A stretch of 64,000 nucleotides of DNA. Origin: Zeus faber (Eukaryota > Chordata > Actinopteri > Zeiformes > Zeidae). Positions within the stretch are counted from its first letter, which is position 1. Each line of letters begins with the position of its first letter. Both the position numbers and the translations under genes were made by a program. Shown one piece after another: positions 23,490 through 35,570 of the stretch. The stretch is taken from assembly GCA_960531495.1 (NCBI GenBank), contig OY482846.1:36563565-36627564 (forward strand), in the 5' to 3' direction. The notes below the pieces were generated by a model. The model had not been told where the DNA came from, did no database searches, and saw nothing but the letters and a program-made list of their open reading frames with translations.

Positions 23490-24390
23490 CTGTGTGTGTG
23501 TGGAGGGCAAAAAGACAAACAACTTATCAAACATTCCTTTATCACAACTTACTATCTGCTCCAATATGTTCAAGCAACTCCAAAATATGAAGTCCCCAAG
23601 GAAGAGGCAGGGCCCCATGCCACAACGAGAGGTGGCAAAGAGGCCTCTCTTCGATACAAGCAACACAGACGAGTGACATAAGTGTTTAAAGTGCTTCGAC
23701 TGTATTTCTTCCGAGCAACGATGACCTCAGCGTCAACATCCTCAATCCTGGTATGTGCTAAAAGTGTGAAAATCAAAGTGTGCTTTCATAGTACTAGTCT
23801 TCTGTACTTCCTCAAGGGCTTACCTTCACTCTGACTCCATCAAATGCACCAGTACATGCACCAGTAAATTATTCAATTGTACTAATGTCCTTACTGCAGT
23901 TGATTTGACCCATCATCAGGACAGTCTGAAGATGCAGGTGAGGTGCACTCAGCAACATTACAAGAAAGTACAAGAAACCCAACCCAAGCAAACCAATGTT
24001 GCTCAAATTTTGGAGCTCAAGTTTAAGGCCAGGTGGGCCTTCATCGACTCAAATGCAACAAGGGAGGAAGACGGCTCACAAAAATCTTTGTGGCATATCT
24101 GTGCTTCAAGGACACTCAGAATGTAAGTATCCTAAATTGCTTCACTGGAACCCTTGTGTGCTTGTTTCTGTGCATGCTGTGTTGTATCAAGCCTGCACAG
24201 CGGTAGAGTAACTGTCAGCACAATTTTGTCCGAGGCAACGGATGAGATGCGTTGCATCCTGGATGACACCAACCACAAGTACATATAGGAAGCAAAGGGA
24301 AGATGGGAAGCCTTCTGTGCCAAGGTGCAGTTCTATAGAGTGTGGAAGAAGGCCCTGAAACCCCCTTTCCCTTAAAGTCTGCATGCAGGT
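23490..24390 (+). other. Scattered coding-like fragments, possibly a decayed gene
   Basis: Short + strand frames read plausibly as protein: SPRKRQGPMPQREVAKRPLF at about 23590-23650, ILELKFKARWAFI....REEDGSQKSLW at about 24006-24090 (Myb/MADF-like in style), and EAKGRWEAFCAKVQFY at about 24290-24340. They are separated by stops and frame changes. They may belong with the fragment at 25476-25692; I cannot show this. Confidence 0.2.
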
Positions 24391-24596
24391 AAGTTGCTGT
24401 TCCATATACCAAATCCATTGTTATGTCAGGTATGTCCGAACTATTCCATAAAGGGCCAGTGTGGCTTTTTGTTGCAAACAATCAAGAGCACACCTGATTT
24501 GACAAAACAACTGTTTGAGATCACTTGATCAAATGAGCCCGGTGTGCTGCTTGTTTAGAATGAATGCCTGCAACCACACCAGCCCATTATGGAATA

Positions 24597-24885
24597 GTTT
24601 GGGGCACAGCCAGGAGCAGTGGGCAGCATACGTGGACGCGCCCGGGGACCAGGTGATAAATGTCCATCGCTGGTCAGACGATGATGGGTGCATGTTTTTG
24701 AGGGGGGTCCTTACTGACGTGAGGTGGAGGAAACCCCATGTGAGCACGGGGAGAACATGCAAACTCCACACAGAAAGGCTCCTGTTTGGGAGATAACCCG
24801 CCGGAGCACGGTGCCAACAGCACCCCAGGCGGGAATCGAACCCAGGACCTTCTTGCTGTGAGGCAGCAGTGCAATGCACGGCTGC
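24597..24885 (-). mobile_element. tRNA-derived SINE, 3'-truncated
   Basis: Reverse complement of the 5' two-thirds of the SINE at 59951-60373, including the B-box-like GGTTCGATTCC (seen as GGAATCGAACC) and TCACAGCAAGAAGGTCC. The 3' tail is missing. Confidence 0.8.
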
Positions 24886-25475
24886 ACTAGGAAATTATCT
24901 TGTTGTAAGAGTTTGAGTTGAGCTACCCTCATCTGCTACTAGAGGACCACTGCCCTGCACGATTTTCCATCTCTCACTGTTCTACAGTACCTGATTAAAA
25001 CAAGATAACAATGCTGCCCTTGATCAGTTGAATCAGGTGTGGCACAATAAGTAGGTTGAACACACAAAGGCTAACAAAGGCCATTGATAATTTCAACCAA
25101 TTGTGTGAGAGCAGGAAGACCTGAAACACATGCAGGACAGTGATCCTCCAGTAGCAGGATTGGGAAATACCGGTGTATGTGGCCAGCTGATAGATTTGTT
25201 TTAAGTGGGTGTAATGTTGCCATTTGTTTTTGTCCCAAAGTGCATTTTACCTTCGTCCTCTTGACAGCACTCCCATCACTTTTCCCCTCACCAACAACAC
25301 CAGCAAACCAGCTCGGGAATGCCAATGAGGCACTGCTTTATATCCTTCGGGTGGCAATTGTTATGTTGTTCCTCTACTATCAATGTAGCCACTGTGAAGT
25401 GCCCTTACACTTACTGCGAGACCGCTGTTCCCTTGAAACTCTTTACACCGCTTTTCCTTCTCTCTTTACACCCAG
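24886..25475. other. Unique non-coding DNA
   Basis: No gene or repeat recognised. Confidence 0.4.
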
Positions 25476-25692
25476 GTGTTACGCTTCGACAAAACAGCCT
25501 GCATCCTCACCATGGCAAACATACCTGTGAGCACCTTACCAGAGGAGGATTTCTTTGAAGGAATGTCAATGACGTACTACTACACTTTGCACCTGACATA
25601 CCGAAAATGTATTGCAACCCTCCTCAGTCATTCAAATTGAGGCACTAGGTGATACCATCCTTGATCGAGATGCCACAATCGCATAGGAAAGC
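25476..25692 (+). pseudogene. C-terminal fragment of a multicopy teleost transposon-associated gene
   Basis: An open stretch reads LRFDKTACILTM....LPEEDFFEGMSMTYYYTLHLTYRKCIATLLS and, after a one-base frame change near 25627, VIQIEALGDTILDRDATIA then TAG. The YYY..HLTY.KC..TLLSVIQ.E.L.D...RD signature is one I recall from C-termini of repeated, intron-poor teleost genes often annotated as SAM-domain or uncharacterised proteins. The frameshift and stop make it non-functional. Whether it belongs to the same gene type as 20559-21350 (opposite strand) cannot be decided here. Confidence 0.4.
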
Positions 25693-26384
25693 AATCACTG
25701 AGAGAGAATCATTGAGAAATGACGCACACGAGTACAAATGCATAGAATGTCAGGTCTGTTATTGTGTGCTTATCTTTCTGTTTGCACTGTTTTTCAGTCA
25801 TTTCTTGTTGTACCTGACTTGACCAGCTAGGACATCCAGTTTTTATTAAATTCCTCTGTTGAAATTGTTTTACTTGATGAAGACAGGCAACACCACAAAC
25901 TTTGTTTATTTAGATTTAGGCCGACTCACTATATATATTTTTTTTTATCAACATTTTTGTGAAATGTAAATTAAAACAGCTGCACTTGTTATAACTCGTT
26001 CACAAACAAATAATTTGATTTCAGGTCATAATATATTCATATTATTCATATTTATTTTTAAAATTTCTTAACTGACGGGACTAACTTTATTTTGAATATT
26101 AAATTTTAAAAATATATGAATTGACATACCTATGATGTCATTATTTATATAGCCTGCTTACCAATTGTTTTTAAGCTCAAAAATCACAGATTATATTTGT
26201 CCGGAACATTGAAATCTCCCAGGACACATAAACAGCGGCACCAATTTGTTCTAACAAAAACTCTGGTTGATTGGTGTCTGTTTCTAGCTTGCAATATCAG
26301 TTGATCATTTTATAGAAAAAATACAATTACTCAGAAATGGATGGATTTGCAAATTTAGCAAACTACTTTACTTTGTTTAAACCC
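25693..26384. other. AT-rich non-coding DNA
   Basis: No gene recognised; strongly AT-rich from 25900 to 26150. Confidence 0.5.
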
Positions 26385-26490
26385 TACTAAAGTAAAATTA
26401 CTGACTTTGAAAAATACTCTCTAAGTACAAGTATTTGAGAAACTACTCAGTTACACTGTCAAGAGTACTTGTAATTCGTTACTTCCACCT
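26385..26490. mobile_element. Terminal part of a hAT-type non-autonomous element
   Basis: Text with AAGTACAAGTATTTGAG, GAGTACTTGTAATTCG and the end TTACTTCCACCTCTG matches the pattern of a common fish hAT MITE terminus (complement CAGAGGTGGAAGTAACG). The next LINE inserted immediately beside it. Confidence 0.5.
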
Positions 26491-26502
26491 CTGTACTCAC
26501 TA

Positions 26503-27325
26503 CTACTACTAAAACCTGCTACCCCTTTTGGGGCATAGGCTGTCAACAAGCGATCTCCAGGCATCTCTACCTTGGGCTGTCTTCTCCAGTTGGGTCCAGG
26601 TCATCTTCATGGTCTTGGTGTCTGCCTCCAGGTCTCTGCGCCAGGTGTTTCTTGGGCGACCCCTTTTCCGCTTTCCCTGTGGGTTCCATTTAAGGGCTTG
26701 TCTTATGATGGAATTTGTGGGCTTTCGCAGGGTGTGGCCTATCCAGCGCCATTGGCGCTTCTTAATTTCTTCTTCCGCGGGCAGCTGGTTTGTTCTTCTC
26801 CAGAGTTCAGTGTTACTGATGGTGTCTGGCCATCAAATGTGGAGGATCTTCCGTAGGCAGCTGTTAATGAAGACCTGTACTTTCTTGGTGGTAGCAGCTG
26901 TAGTTCTCCATGTTTCTGCTCCGTATAGGAGGACTGCCTTGACGTTGGTGTTGAAGAATCTGACTTTGGTGTTGGTGGTCAGTTCTTTGGAGTTCCAAGT
27001 GTTCCGTAGTTGCACGAATGCTACGCGTGCTTTCCTGATTCGTGATTTCACGTCTGCATCTGTGCCACCTTCCTTATCAATGACACTGCCAAGGTAGGTG
27101 AAGGATTCAATTTCTTCCAGTGCCTCCCCCTCCAGCATGATTGCGTCAGTGTTGGCTGCATTGATCTTGAGGATCTTGGTCTTTCCCTTGTGGATGATGA
27201 GTCCCACTTGTGCTGAGGTGGATGCCACGTTGTTGGTCTTCCCCTGCATCTGGTGTTGGGTGTGTGACAGTAGCGCCAGGTCATCGGCGTAGTCCAAGTC
27301 ATCCATTTGCGTCCAAGGAGTCCAC
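26503..27325 (-). pseudogene. RT C-terminal half and 3' end of the inverted LINE
   Basis: Minus-strand reading: MDDLDYADDLALLSH (RT catalytic YADD at about 27294-27283), GLIIHKGKTKILKIN, IESFTYLGSVIDKEGG, then VLLYGAETWR and INSCLRKILHI near 26840. Beyond an internal stop it continues with a [32 protein letters not shown] and LCPKRG-like tail down to about 26520. The tail is typical of non-LTR RT proteins with a GKRKRGRP motif. The reading is interrupted by a few stops, so it is not functional. Confidence 0.8.
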
Positions 27326-28255
27326 TGAATGCTGAAGGAGAAGAAGGCGGCAGTGAACAACAGCCGAACCAGAGCAGAGAAAGCCAAGGCACAAGAAAGG
27401 TACGAAGAGGGGAACAAGCTAGTGAAGAAGAGCATCAGAGCCGACAAACGAAAGTACATGGACAGCCTTGCAACGGAAGCAGAGCAAGCGGCAAGAGAGG
27501 GAAATATGAGGGAGCTGTACAGCATCACCAAGAAGCTGTCAGGAAAGCACAGCAAGCCAGAACGACCGGTGAAGGACAAAGAGGGAAGACCGATAAAGGG
27601 AGATGATTTACAGAAGAACAGATGGAAGGAGTATTTTGAAGAACTGCTAAACAGGCCAGCACCACATAACCCACCAGACATCACACAGGCTGACACAGAA
27701 CTACCCATAGCCTGCAACGCACCAACCATGGAAGAGATTAGGAAAGCCATCAAGCAGCTGAGGAACGGAAAGTCTGCAGGACCAGACAACATCCCTGCAG
27801 AGGCACTGAAGTCAGATATCGAAACCACTGTGAAGATGCTCCACCCACTCTTCATGAAGATCTGGGAGGAAGAAGAAGTCCCAGGAGACTGGAAAGAGGG
27901 ATACCTCACCAAGATTCCAAAGAAAGGCGACCTCACTAACTGCAGAAATTATAGAGGGATCACACTGCTATCAGTGCCAGGGAAGGTTTTTAACAGAGTT
28001 ATCTTGAACAGGATGAAGGACCTCATTGACGCACAACTCCGTGACGAGCAGGCCGGCTTCCGCAAAAAACGATCCTGCACAGACCAGATTGCAGCACTCC
28101 GCATAATTGTAGAGCAGTCCATAGAGTGGAACTCACCCCTGTATGTCAACTTTGTGGACTATGAGAAAGCCTTCGACAGCTTAGACAGAGAAACTCCGGA
28201 AACCCTGGAAACTCCTCCGCCACTACGGAGTGCCAACCAAGATCGTGTCCATCAT
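27326..28255 (+). pseudogene. EN-RT linker and RT N-terminal half of the inverted LINE
   Basis: A clean open frame from 27329. The basic, coiled-coil-prone linker (about codons 1-130: EKKAAVNNSRTRAEKAKAQE, KKLSGKHSKPERPVKDKEGR, RWKEYFEELLNRP) leads into RT motifs: IKQLRNGKSAGPDNIPAE, PGDWKEGYLTKIPKKGD, NYRGITLLSVPGKVFNRVIL, EQAGFRKKRSCTDQI, LYVNFVDYEKAFDSLDRE. After about 28190 a short insertion shifts the frame (KLLRHYGVPTKIVSIIC in the new frame) and the element ends at the TSD. Little decay here suggests a fairly recent insertion. Confidence 0.82.
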
Positions 28256-28267
28256 CTGTACTCACTA

Positions 28268-28860
28268 TTATTAAGTAATTTTCCACTTATATTAGTGACT
28301 TATTTTCTTGTTCCTTGGCCTTCATCTTTCGGTATGCCAAAATTAAGAACGCAAAAAATTGCTTTGCACAGTGCTTTGCACTTATTACTGTGTTGTATAT
28401 CAAGTGATCTCAAATAAAACCCATCATTTTCTACTCATTTCAAACCATTACCAGCACTTATCAGAGACTACTTGTTTTTAGACTGGAACCAACTTATTTT
28501 CAACAACTTTAAGATTTCTTGAAAAGTAAAATTATTCAGCTGCATGGACAGATCATTTCACAATTATTAAAGTAAGTCATGTTCTCCTCAAATTCAGTGT
28601 TTACTGTATTTATCGTATTTTTGCAGTACCTTTTCACAGATAATCCAAGTTGTTTTTTGCTATATATTGATGATGTGGTGCTTGTGGAGCTAGCTCTTGA
28701 CAGCACCACATGCTTCCACACCCTTATGGGCCGGCCTATTTAAGCAGACAATCCCTTCTGCCCTATATACTTTGCTGCGCTCCCATGCATCCACCTGTTG
28801 GGCTCTACTATTTCTAGCTCACCAAGTATGTCTGTTTGCTATACCACTCTTTTTGCTATA
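28268..28860. other. Non-coding DNA
   Basis: No gene recognised. The right part may already belong to the LINE 3' UTR that follows. Confidence 0.4.
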
Positions 28861-29075
28861 TTATCTTTTTAAGCCAAATTTTATTTATATTATTCTATTT
28901 ACTAACTGTATTACGTTTTAGGAATCAGTTTCAGTTGTTAGCTAGGTAGGAATTAGGTTAGCTACTATGTTTAGTACCTATTGTGCATAATCTCCAGGTG
29001 CGTTGCAAAAACATTTCACTGCACATATGTATGAACGTATGTATATGAATGTGACAAATTTGAATCTTGAATCTA
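28861..29075 (+). mobile_element. L2/CR1-like LINE 3' UTR fragment
   Basis: Matches the terminal 200 bp of the LINEs at 1448-2350 and 40315-43828: TGTATTACGTTTTAGGAATC, GGTGCGTTGCA, ACATTTCACTGCA, and the tail TGACAAATTTGAATCTTGAA. Confidence 0.8.
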
Positions 29076-29274
29076 TACACCGCACCGGGAGTGATGAGCA
29101 GTACAGCCCGGAGGCCGAGATGGAAAGGATGCAAATGAAATAAAGATAATTCTAAAGTAAATTGAAGAGCGGCCCGTCAGATGTCCGTAGAAAAGATGCA
29201 AGGAGGGTGTCTACAGCATATTTAGTGAATACAGCTTGGAGGAAAAACAAGTTTTAATACAAATAGAAAACTCA

Positions 29275-30175
<901 letters not shown>

Positions 30176-30411
30176 TCTATATATTTGGCTATTTCTTTGC
30201 TTTGTTGTACTGTTGTATACTGTACTGTACATCTTCACACAAACTTTATTTACATGCACTTTACTGCACATATCTGTATATACAAATTGCCTATCCCATA
30301 TACATAACTCTATTCCCTTTACTTCTATTTTGTACCCCCACTCTGTATTATCTTTTTGAGGCTTATTTTATTTTATTATTTATTAACCTATATATTTGTA
30401 GGTGACAAAGA
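30176..30411 (+). mobile_element. L2/CR1-like LINE 3' UTR fragment
   Basis: Shares ACTGTTGTATACT, TTTACATGCACTTTA, TGCACATATCTGTAT and TGCCTATCCCATATACATAA with 1985-2120 of the nested LINE. It ends near GGTGACAAAG and passes into a CT run at 30412-30440. Confidence 0.7.
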
Positions 30412-32768
30412 AACCTCTCTCTCTCTCTCTCTCTCTCTCGCTCTCTATTTGTGTATGTTATGCTTTTAATAGACTTATTTTGTCAATTTTCGTCCCAATT
30501 TTTCGTCACGCTAAAATACACCTCTGCGCTGATCTGCTCCTCTGACATGAACCATTCCGACCCCCGAGGGACTGATGGCCCATCGCTGGACTGGCCATGG
30601 CGGTGGGCCCCGTTGCTCTGTGGGCCACCTGAGCAGCTCGTTATATAAACACCAGAGCGAGAGAGATCAAAGGGATCTTCGTTGTCCATCTCCGTCGCCG
30701 GCCCACTTGAATTATTCACCAGCACTTATAATCAAAGGGGCCGACGACACGCATCTCTCTCACGCAACCCCCAAATCCCAGCTGTCAACGGGGGCACGTG
30801 AACAGGTGGATTCATGACCAGGTTGGTCAAAATGGACAAAGATCGAAGTAAGAAGAGGAAGGCGCTGAAAAATCTAGAGACACAAAAATGAGGTAACTTC
30901 AAGTTGATGCTGTAAGTTGCATGAAGATAAATGATAGGGTTGCAAGCACTAGCAGCAGTAGCAGGAGCAGTAGCACTGCTGGCGGTGCGTGTGAGCATTT
31001 GTTTTTCCAAGTTGCGAACTATTTTTTTTTCAAAGGTAGCACCGCTGCATTCAGGGCCTGTCGGAAATGCTACCGTACGGCCTTCAAGTGTCGGACATAT
31101 CAATTTTAGATATTTAAAATTTATGAGCCAGCAACAACCTATAGCACTAGTACAAATATATATAAGTTGCTGTTTGTTTATTTAAATATTGTTTTATTGT
31201 TTATAGAGCGGCATTACAAAGGCTAGGGGTAGTGGTCTGTACCTTGGAGGTAGGCCAACAAATTTACAGTACTTAATTTTTGTTCAATTTTACATTTTTT
31301 AGACTGATCGTTAATTTAAATATTATTTCTTGTTCAACTGCACTTTAAAAGTGCACATGTAGACGGTCAGTACTTGATGTTTGTAATCATTATTGTTTAT
31401 AGACCTGCACTGGAGAGTAAGTCCTTCAATTTTCAAGGTCAAAGTGATCCAACTGGATATGACATTATCTGACTTATTTCCTGTGTTTGAACAGATTATA
31501 CAGCCTGTTCAAATATAAACATTCATGAAACCCTGACACTGCCTGAATCTATCATGGTATCCTCACAGTGGTAGCCTCCTGGCAACAAACCTTTCACTTG
31601 GTTTTTAAAGAGCTCTGTATTTGTGTTACAGTAGCCTAGAGTATCCATCCATTATGCTTATAAGGTGGTATAAGGGCTGGTGTGTTTCTATGTGCGTCGA
31701 GGGGACGGGGATGGTGGAGTATCCACAGGCTGGTTGTGGTGCGCTGAAAAAACAAAAGTCCAGGGCCATTTTTAGTTACAGTTCATCCCATGGCGAATGG
31801 TGGACAGACAACGGGGTGAGGGGTGCAGGGTTAAATGGACGTTTCGACGAGGAGACCCATTCACAAATAATGGCTATTTTCAGGGCCCGCTTTTGATTTC
31901 CCCAACTTTTTGACAGCAGCACTCGCTCAGTAATAATACTGTGGGGAAGGTTGAGCAAAGGGCCATCAGCGCTCCCTGATTATAGTCGTTAGCCACAATG
32001 CCGAGTTCTCACAATGCCGACGATACTTACCCACTCTCACAACCCCTGGCCAGCTCACACACACACACAGAGTAACTGTAATTTCCGTTGTACCATTATG
32101 CTGGTAATGGTAATGGCTTACTCGAGCGTCTGCCTCCTGAGCCAGGATGTGTGATTCCAAACAATCCGTTCAAAAGCGGTCTTTATTCAGGAGTGAGATG
32201 ATTTCTCGGGTTTCACAATATGTTCTGAATGAAATGAGATATAGAGACTGTGTATCAAACTTGTTTCTGGTTTGCTATGTTCCACACGGTCGATTTTTTT
32301 TTTTTTGCAATTTGGCACATATATGGATATTGACCCCAATATTCAAAATAAAAAAAATTGGACCAATCTGACCATGCACCACCATGAGGGCAAAGTTGCA
32401 CATTGACTTTTATCCCTCCTAATCAGATTTTCCACCATTTTGCTTTTCCGCCATTTAGAATTTTCTGAAAAACAAACTTCTCCAGACGACAGTATGGCCA
32501 CCACAGGTTCAAACGTAAAATAAACGGGAAGTATAAAAACTTGCACCCTTTGCTCTATGGTCCCAATCATTCTACAATGGATCGCTGTTCCCTGGCTTTC
32601 ATTAAGATGCACAATTGTCTAATTTCTCCCTCTTTAGAGTGACACCTGTAAATTGCTGCTTGCAGCTATATTTATTATAAATGTTATACATTCTATTAAT
32701 TAAATGTATTTTATTTTTTTATTTTTTATAATTTTATAATTTCTTTTAGTTATGATTTTTATAATTAT

Positions 32769-32836
<68 letters not shown>

Positions 32837-33200
32837 AAATTATTATTATTTGCCACCTTTATTAATCTCAAAGGTGAAAAAAAAAAAAGAAAACTCCAGA
32901 TCCACAGCATCCAGGCAGGTTTTGTTTTGACATTTTACCACAAGACTCCACCAGTGTGTGCGTACAAATCTCAATTCAACACCCTAATTGGACGTACGTG
33001 AGATCTCACACACGCGTACGCATAGACACACACTCGCTCTTCAGTTTTTAACACCTACTGACAACCTAGATGCAGAAAATAGCGAAGTACCCAGTTTTCC
33101 AGGATGTGACATGTCTAAAGAGGGTTGGCAATAAACTCCACCATGTTGAATTCCACATCTCCTACTAACAGCAGTAATTATTTACCGGGAGGCGCGCAGG
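30412..33200. other. Unique non-coding DNA with CT and TA runs
   Basis: CT run 30412-30440; (TA)n at 32777-32834. Between 30520 and 30830 the sequence is GC-balanced and includes CACCTGAGCAG followed by TATATAAAC at about 30641, a TATA-like arrangement without a supporting gene. The rest is AT-rich with no recognisable frames. Confidence 0.4.
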
Positions 33201-33220
33201 CACACACACACACACACACA

Positions 33221-33278
<58 letters not shown>
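33201..33278. repeat. (CA)n microsatellite
   Basis: CA run with one GA interruption. Confidence 0.97.
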
Positions 33279-33279
<1 letters not shown>

Positions 33280-33395
33280 TTTATTTAGTCACGAATTGTA
33301 ACATGCTATCGTTTTTGTTTTTCTGGAGGCAAATTACTTTTTAATTAAATGTCTATTTTTGTGCTGTTTTTCTTTTGAGGCCTACCACCTGCTGC

Positions 33396-33398
<3 letters not shown>

Positions 33399-33482
<84 letters not shown>
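33399..33482. repeat. (CA)n microsatellite
   Basis: About 84 bp of pure CA; the overlapping TH/VC-rich frames are artefacts. Confidence 0.98.
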
Positions 33483-33488
<6 letters not shown>

Positions 33489-33649
33489 AGGCAGAAGCAG
33501 TCCCGGCCCATGCCCCATGGATCTCATGTTGGATTTGTTGATTCAGTCGCTTTGGCTGCAAAGCTGAAGAAAGGGCAGAAACAGTGGAGATTAGAAGCTG
33601 AATATCTGTCTGGGTGTGTGAGGAATACTTGCAGTGGGGTTCCACGAAA

Positions 33650-34235
33650 GCCACGTTTCCACCACAGGAACCTTTCCCGGGAACAAGGAACCTTCTGAGG
33701 AACCCAGTGCCTTTTCATCGCGGGGACCGGGGTCCAGTCCCCGGAAGCAATAAGTCCCTGCGGGTAGTACTTTTCAAAAGTCAAAAATTTTTAAGTGGGG
33801 CTTGCAGCGCTGAACATTTTCTCATTGGTCAAGTAACTTGCAGTGTTTTATTTTGGACACCATTTTTAAAAATCTGTAGCTGCAAACCGACTGTATGTAA
33901 AATTTGTTTTTTGTTCTAAAAATATTCCATTTGTATGAAAACGCAGTCACTCTCAGTTTATTTTTATTTTGATAATGAAAAACAGAAAACTAAAAAAAAA
34001 CTCAAGTATCTGTATATATAAACAATCTGTACTGTATGAACATAGAACTGATGTGTGGTGCATATGTGATATGGGATTTAGACCTAGGTTCAATTTGAAA
34101 AAAGTCAGTGGACTCATTTGCATAATCTTCACGGGCTGCGGTAGAATATGCAGACAACGTGCTGAAGGGACCTTTTAGTTCCTGAAAAATAAGTTCCTGG
34201 GACTAAAACTTGCAGGTAATTTGGATGGAAACGTG
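33650..34235. mobile_element. Non-autonomous DNA transposon (MITE), 586 bp
   Basis: The left end GCCACGTTTCCA and the complement of the right end match perfectly over 12 bp. GGAACC/GTTCC words just inside both ends are also partly inverted. The interior is AT-rich with no transposase. The flanks are AAA and TAA, which could be a decayed 3-bp TWA target duplication of the PIF/Harbinger type; the superfamily is not settled. Confidence 0.65.
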
Positions 34236-34255
34236 GCTAAAGAGGATTAGCACAA

Positions 34256-34303
34256 CGGTGTGTGTGTGTGTGTGTGTGTGTGGGTGTGTGCGTGTGTGTG
34301 TGT
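34256..34303. repeat. (GT)n microsatellite
   Basis: Imperfect GT run just after the MITE. Confidence 0.95.
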
Positions 34304-34441
34304 CTCCTGGAAAGACAGTGTGTATGCATCCGTAGAAGCAGAGCCTAAAGTGTTTCATATTCCGAATGCATTTGTGGCCGATCTGCCTGCCGCCTGAGTG
34401 ACGTTTTCAAGGCCCTCTGACACGGAAACACGGGCAAAAAA

Positions 34442-34557
34442 CATTTTGTTTTAAGTGCTCTATAAATGGAACACATTATTAATTGATTCGATTTAGTAAC
34501 AACAAACTGATGAATAAAAAGATTGATCATAGAGATTCGGTAGACACTTGATTAGCA
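34442..34557. repeat. Left edge of telomeric block, duplicated copy 1
   Basis: About 116 bp of unique DNA starting CATTTTGTTTTAAGTGC and ending GATTAGCA just before TTAGGG repeats. It recurs at 34870-34985 with two visible differences, offset 428 bp. Confidence 0.92.
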
Positions 34558-34683
34558 TTAGGGTTAGGGATTAGGGTAAGGGTAAGGGTTAGGGTTAGGG
34601 TTAGGGTTAGGGTTGGGGTTAGAGTAAGGCTTCGGGTTAGTGAACTGTATACAGGGTTAGGTTTAGGGTTAGGGTTAGGGGTA

Positions 34684-34718
<35 letters not shown>

Positions 34719-34869
34719 AACTCTAGACTGGGATAGGGTTGGGTTTAGGGGTTATGGTTAGCGTAAGGGTTAGGGTTAGGGGTAAGGGGTTTGGTTGAGG
34801 ATTAGGGTTAGGGATTAGGGTAGGATTAGGGTTAGGTTAGTGAACTGTAGACTGGGTTAGGGTTAGGGT

Positions 34870-34985
34870 CATTTTGTTTTAAGTGCTCTATAAATGGAAC
34901 ACATTATTAATTGATTCGATTTAGTGACAACAAACTGATGAATAAAAAGATTGATCATAGAGATTCGGTAGACACTTGATTGGCA
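34870..34985. repeat. Left edge of telomeric block, duplicated copy 2
   Basis: Second copy of 34442-34557 lying inside the telomeric array, preceded and followed by TTAGGG repeats. Confidence 0.92.
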
Positions 34986-35379
34986 TTAGGGTTAGGGGTT
35001 AGGGTTAGGGTTAGGGTTAGGGTTAGGGTTACGGTTAGGGTTAGGGTTAAGGGTTAGGGTTAGGGTTAGGGTTAGGGTTAGGGTTAGGGTTAGAGTAGAT
35101 TTTAACGTTTAGTGTTTAGGGTTAGGGTTAGGGTTAGTGAACTGTAGACTGGATTAGGGTTACGGTTAGGGTTAGGGGTAAGGGTTAGGTTAGGGTTAGG
35201 GTTAGGGTTAGGGTTAGTTAACTGTAGATTTGGTTAGGGGTTAGGGGTTAGGGTTAGGGTTAGGGTTCAGGGTTAGGGTTAGGGTAAGTGAACTGTAGAC
35301 TGGGTTTGGTTTAGGTATAGGGGTTAGGGTTAGGGTAAGGGTTAGGGTTAGTGGTTAGGGGTTTGGGTTAGGATTAGGG

Positions 35380-35570
35380 TTAGGGTTATGGTTTAGGGTA
35401 GGGTAAGGGCAAGGCTTTGGGTAAAGGTTAGGGTAAGGGTTAGGGTTAGGGTTAGGGTTAGGGTTAGGGTTAGGGTTAGGATTAGGGTTAGGGTTATGGT
35501 TTAGGGTAGGGTAAGGGCAAGGCTTTGGGTAAAGGTTAGGGTAAGGGTTAGGGTTAGGGTTAGGGTTAGG
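35380..35570 (+). repeat. 104-bp tandem duplication within the array
   Basis: The block with GGTTTAGGGTAGGGTAAGGG and CAAGGCTTTGGGTAAAGG occurs twice, about 104 bp apart. Confidence 0.75.

Larger units (their letters stand above)
26503..28255 (-). mobile_element. Non-LTR retrotransposon with inverted 5' half and TSD
   Basis: The low-coordinate half (26503 to about 27325) is antisense and encodes the RT from LDYADDLALL to the end. The high-coordinate half (about 27326-28255) is sense and encodes the stretch before it, from the EN-RT linker through FVDYEKAFDSLDRE. So the 5' part is flipped against the 3' part. About 160 bp that should lie between them (the KTGVRQGC-type block) is missing. CTGTACTCACTA occurs at 26491-26502 and again at 28256-28267, a target-site duplication framing the whole insertion. 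The 3' terminus carries a TAG/GTA-repeat tail. The clade is not settled; the element differs from both other LINEs in the window. Confidence 0.85.

Noticed and set aside
26833..27936. 367-codon minus-strand frame as one protein
   Set aside because: Its first half is only the antisense of the sense RT segment 27329-28190; the real coding part is the RT tail below 27325. The fusion is a by-product of the inversion.
30600..30700. TATA-box promoter (TATATAAAC near 30641)
   Set aside because: A single motif in AT-containing DNA with no downstream exon that I can support.
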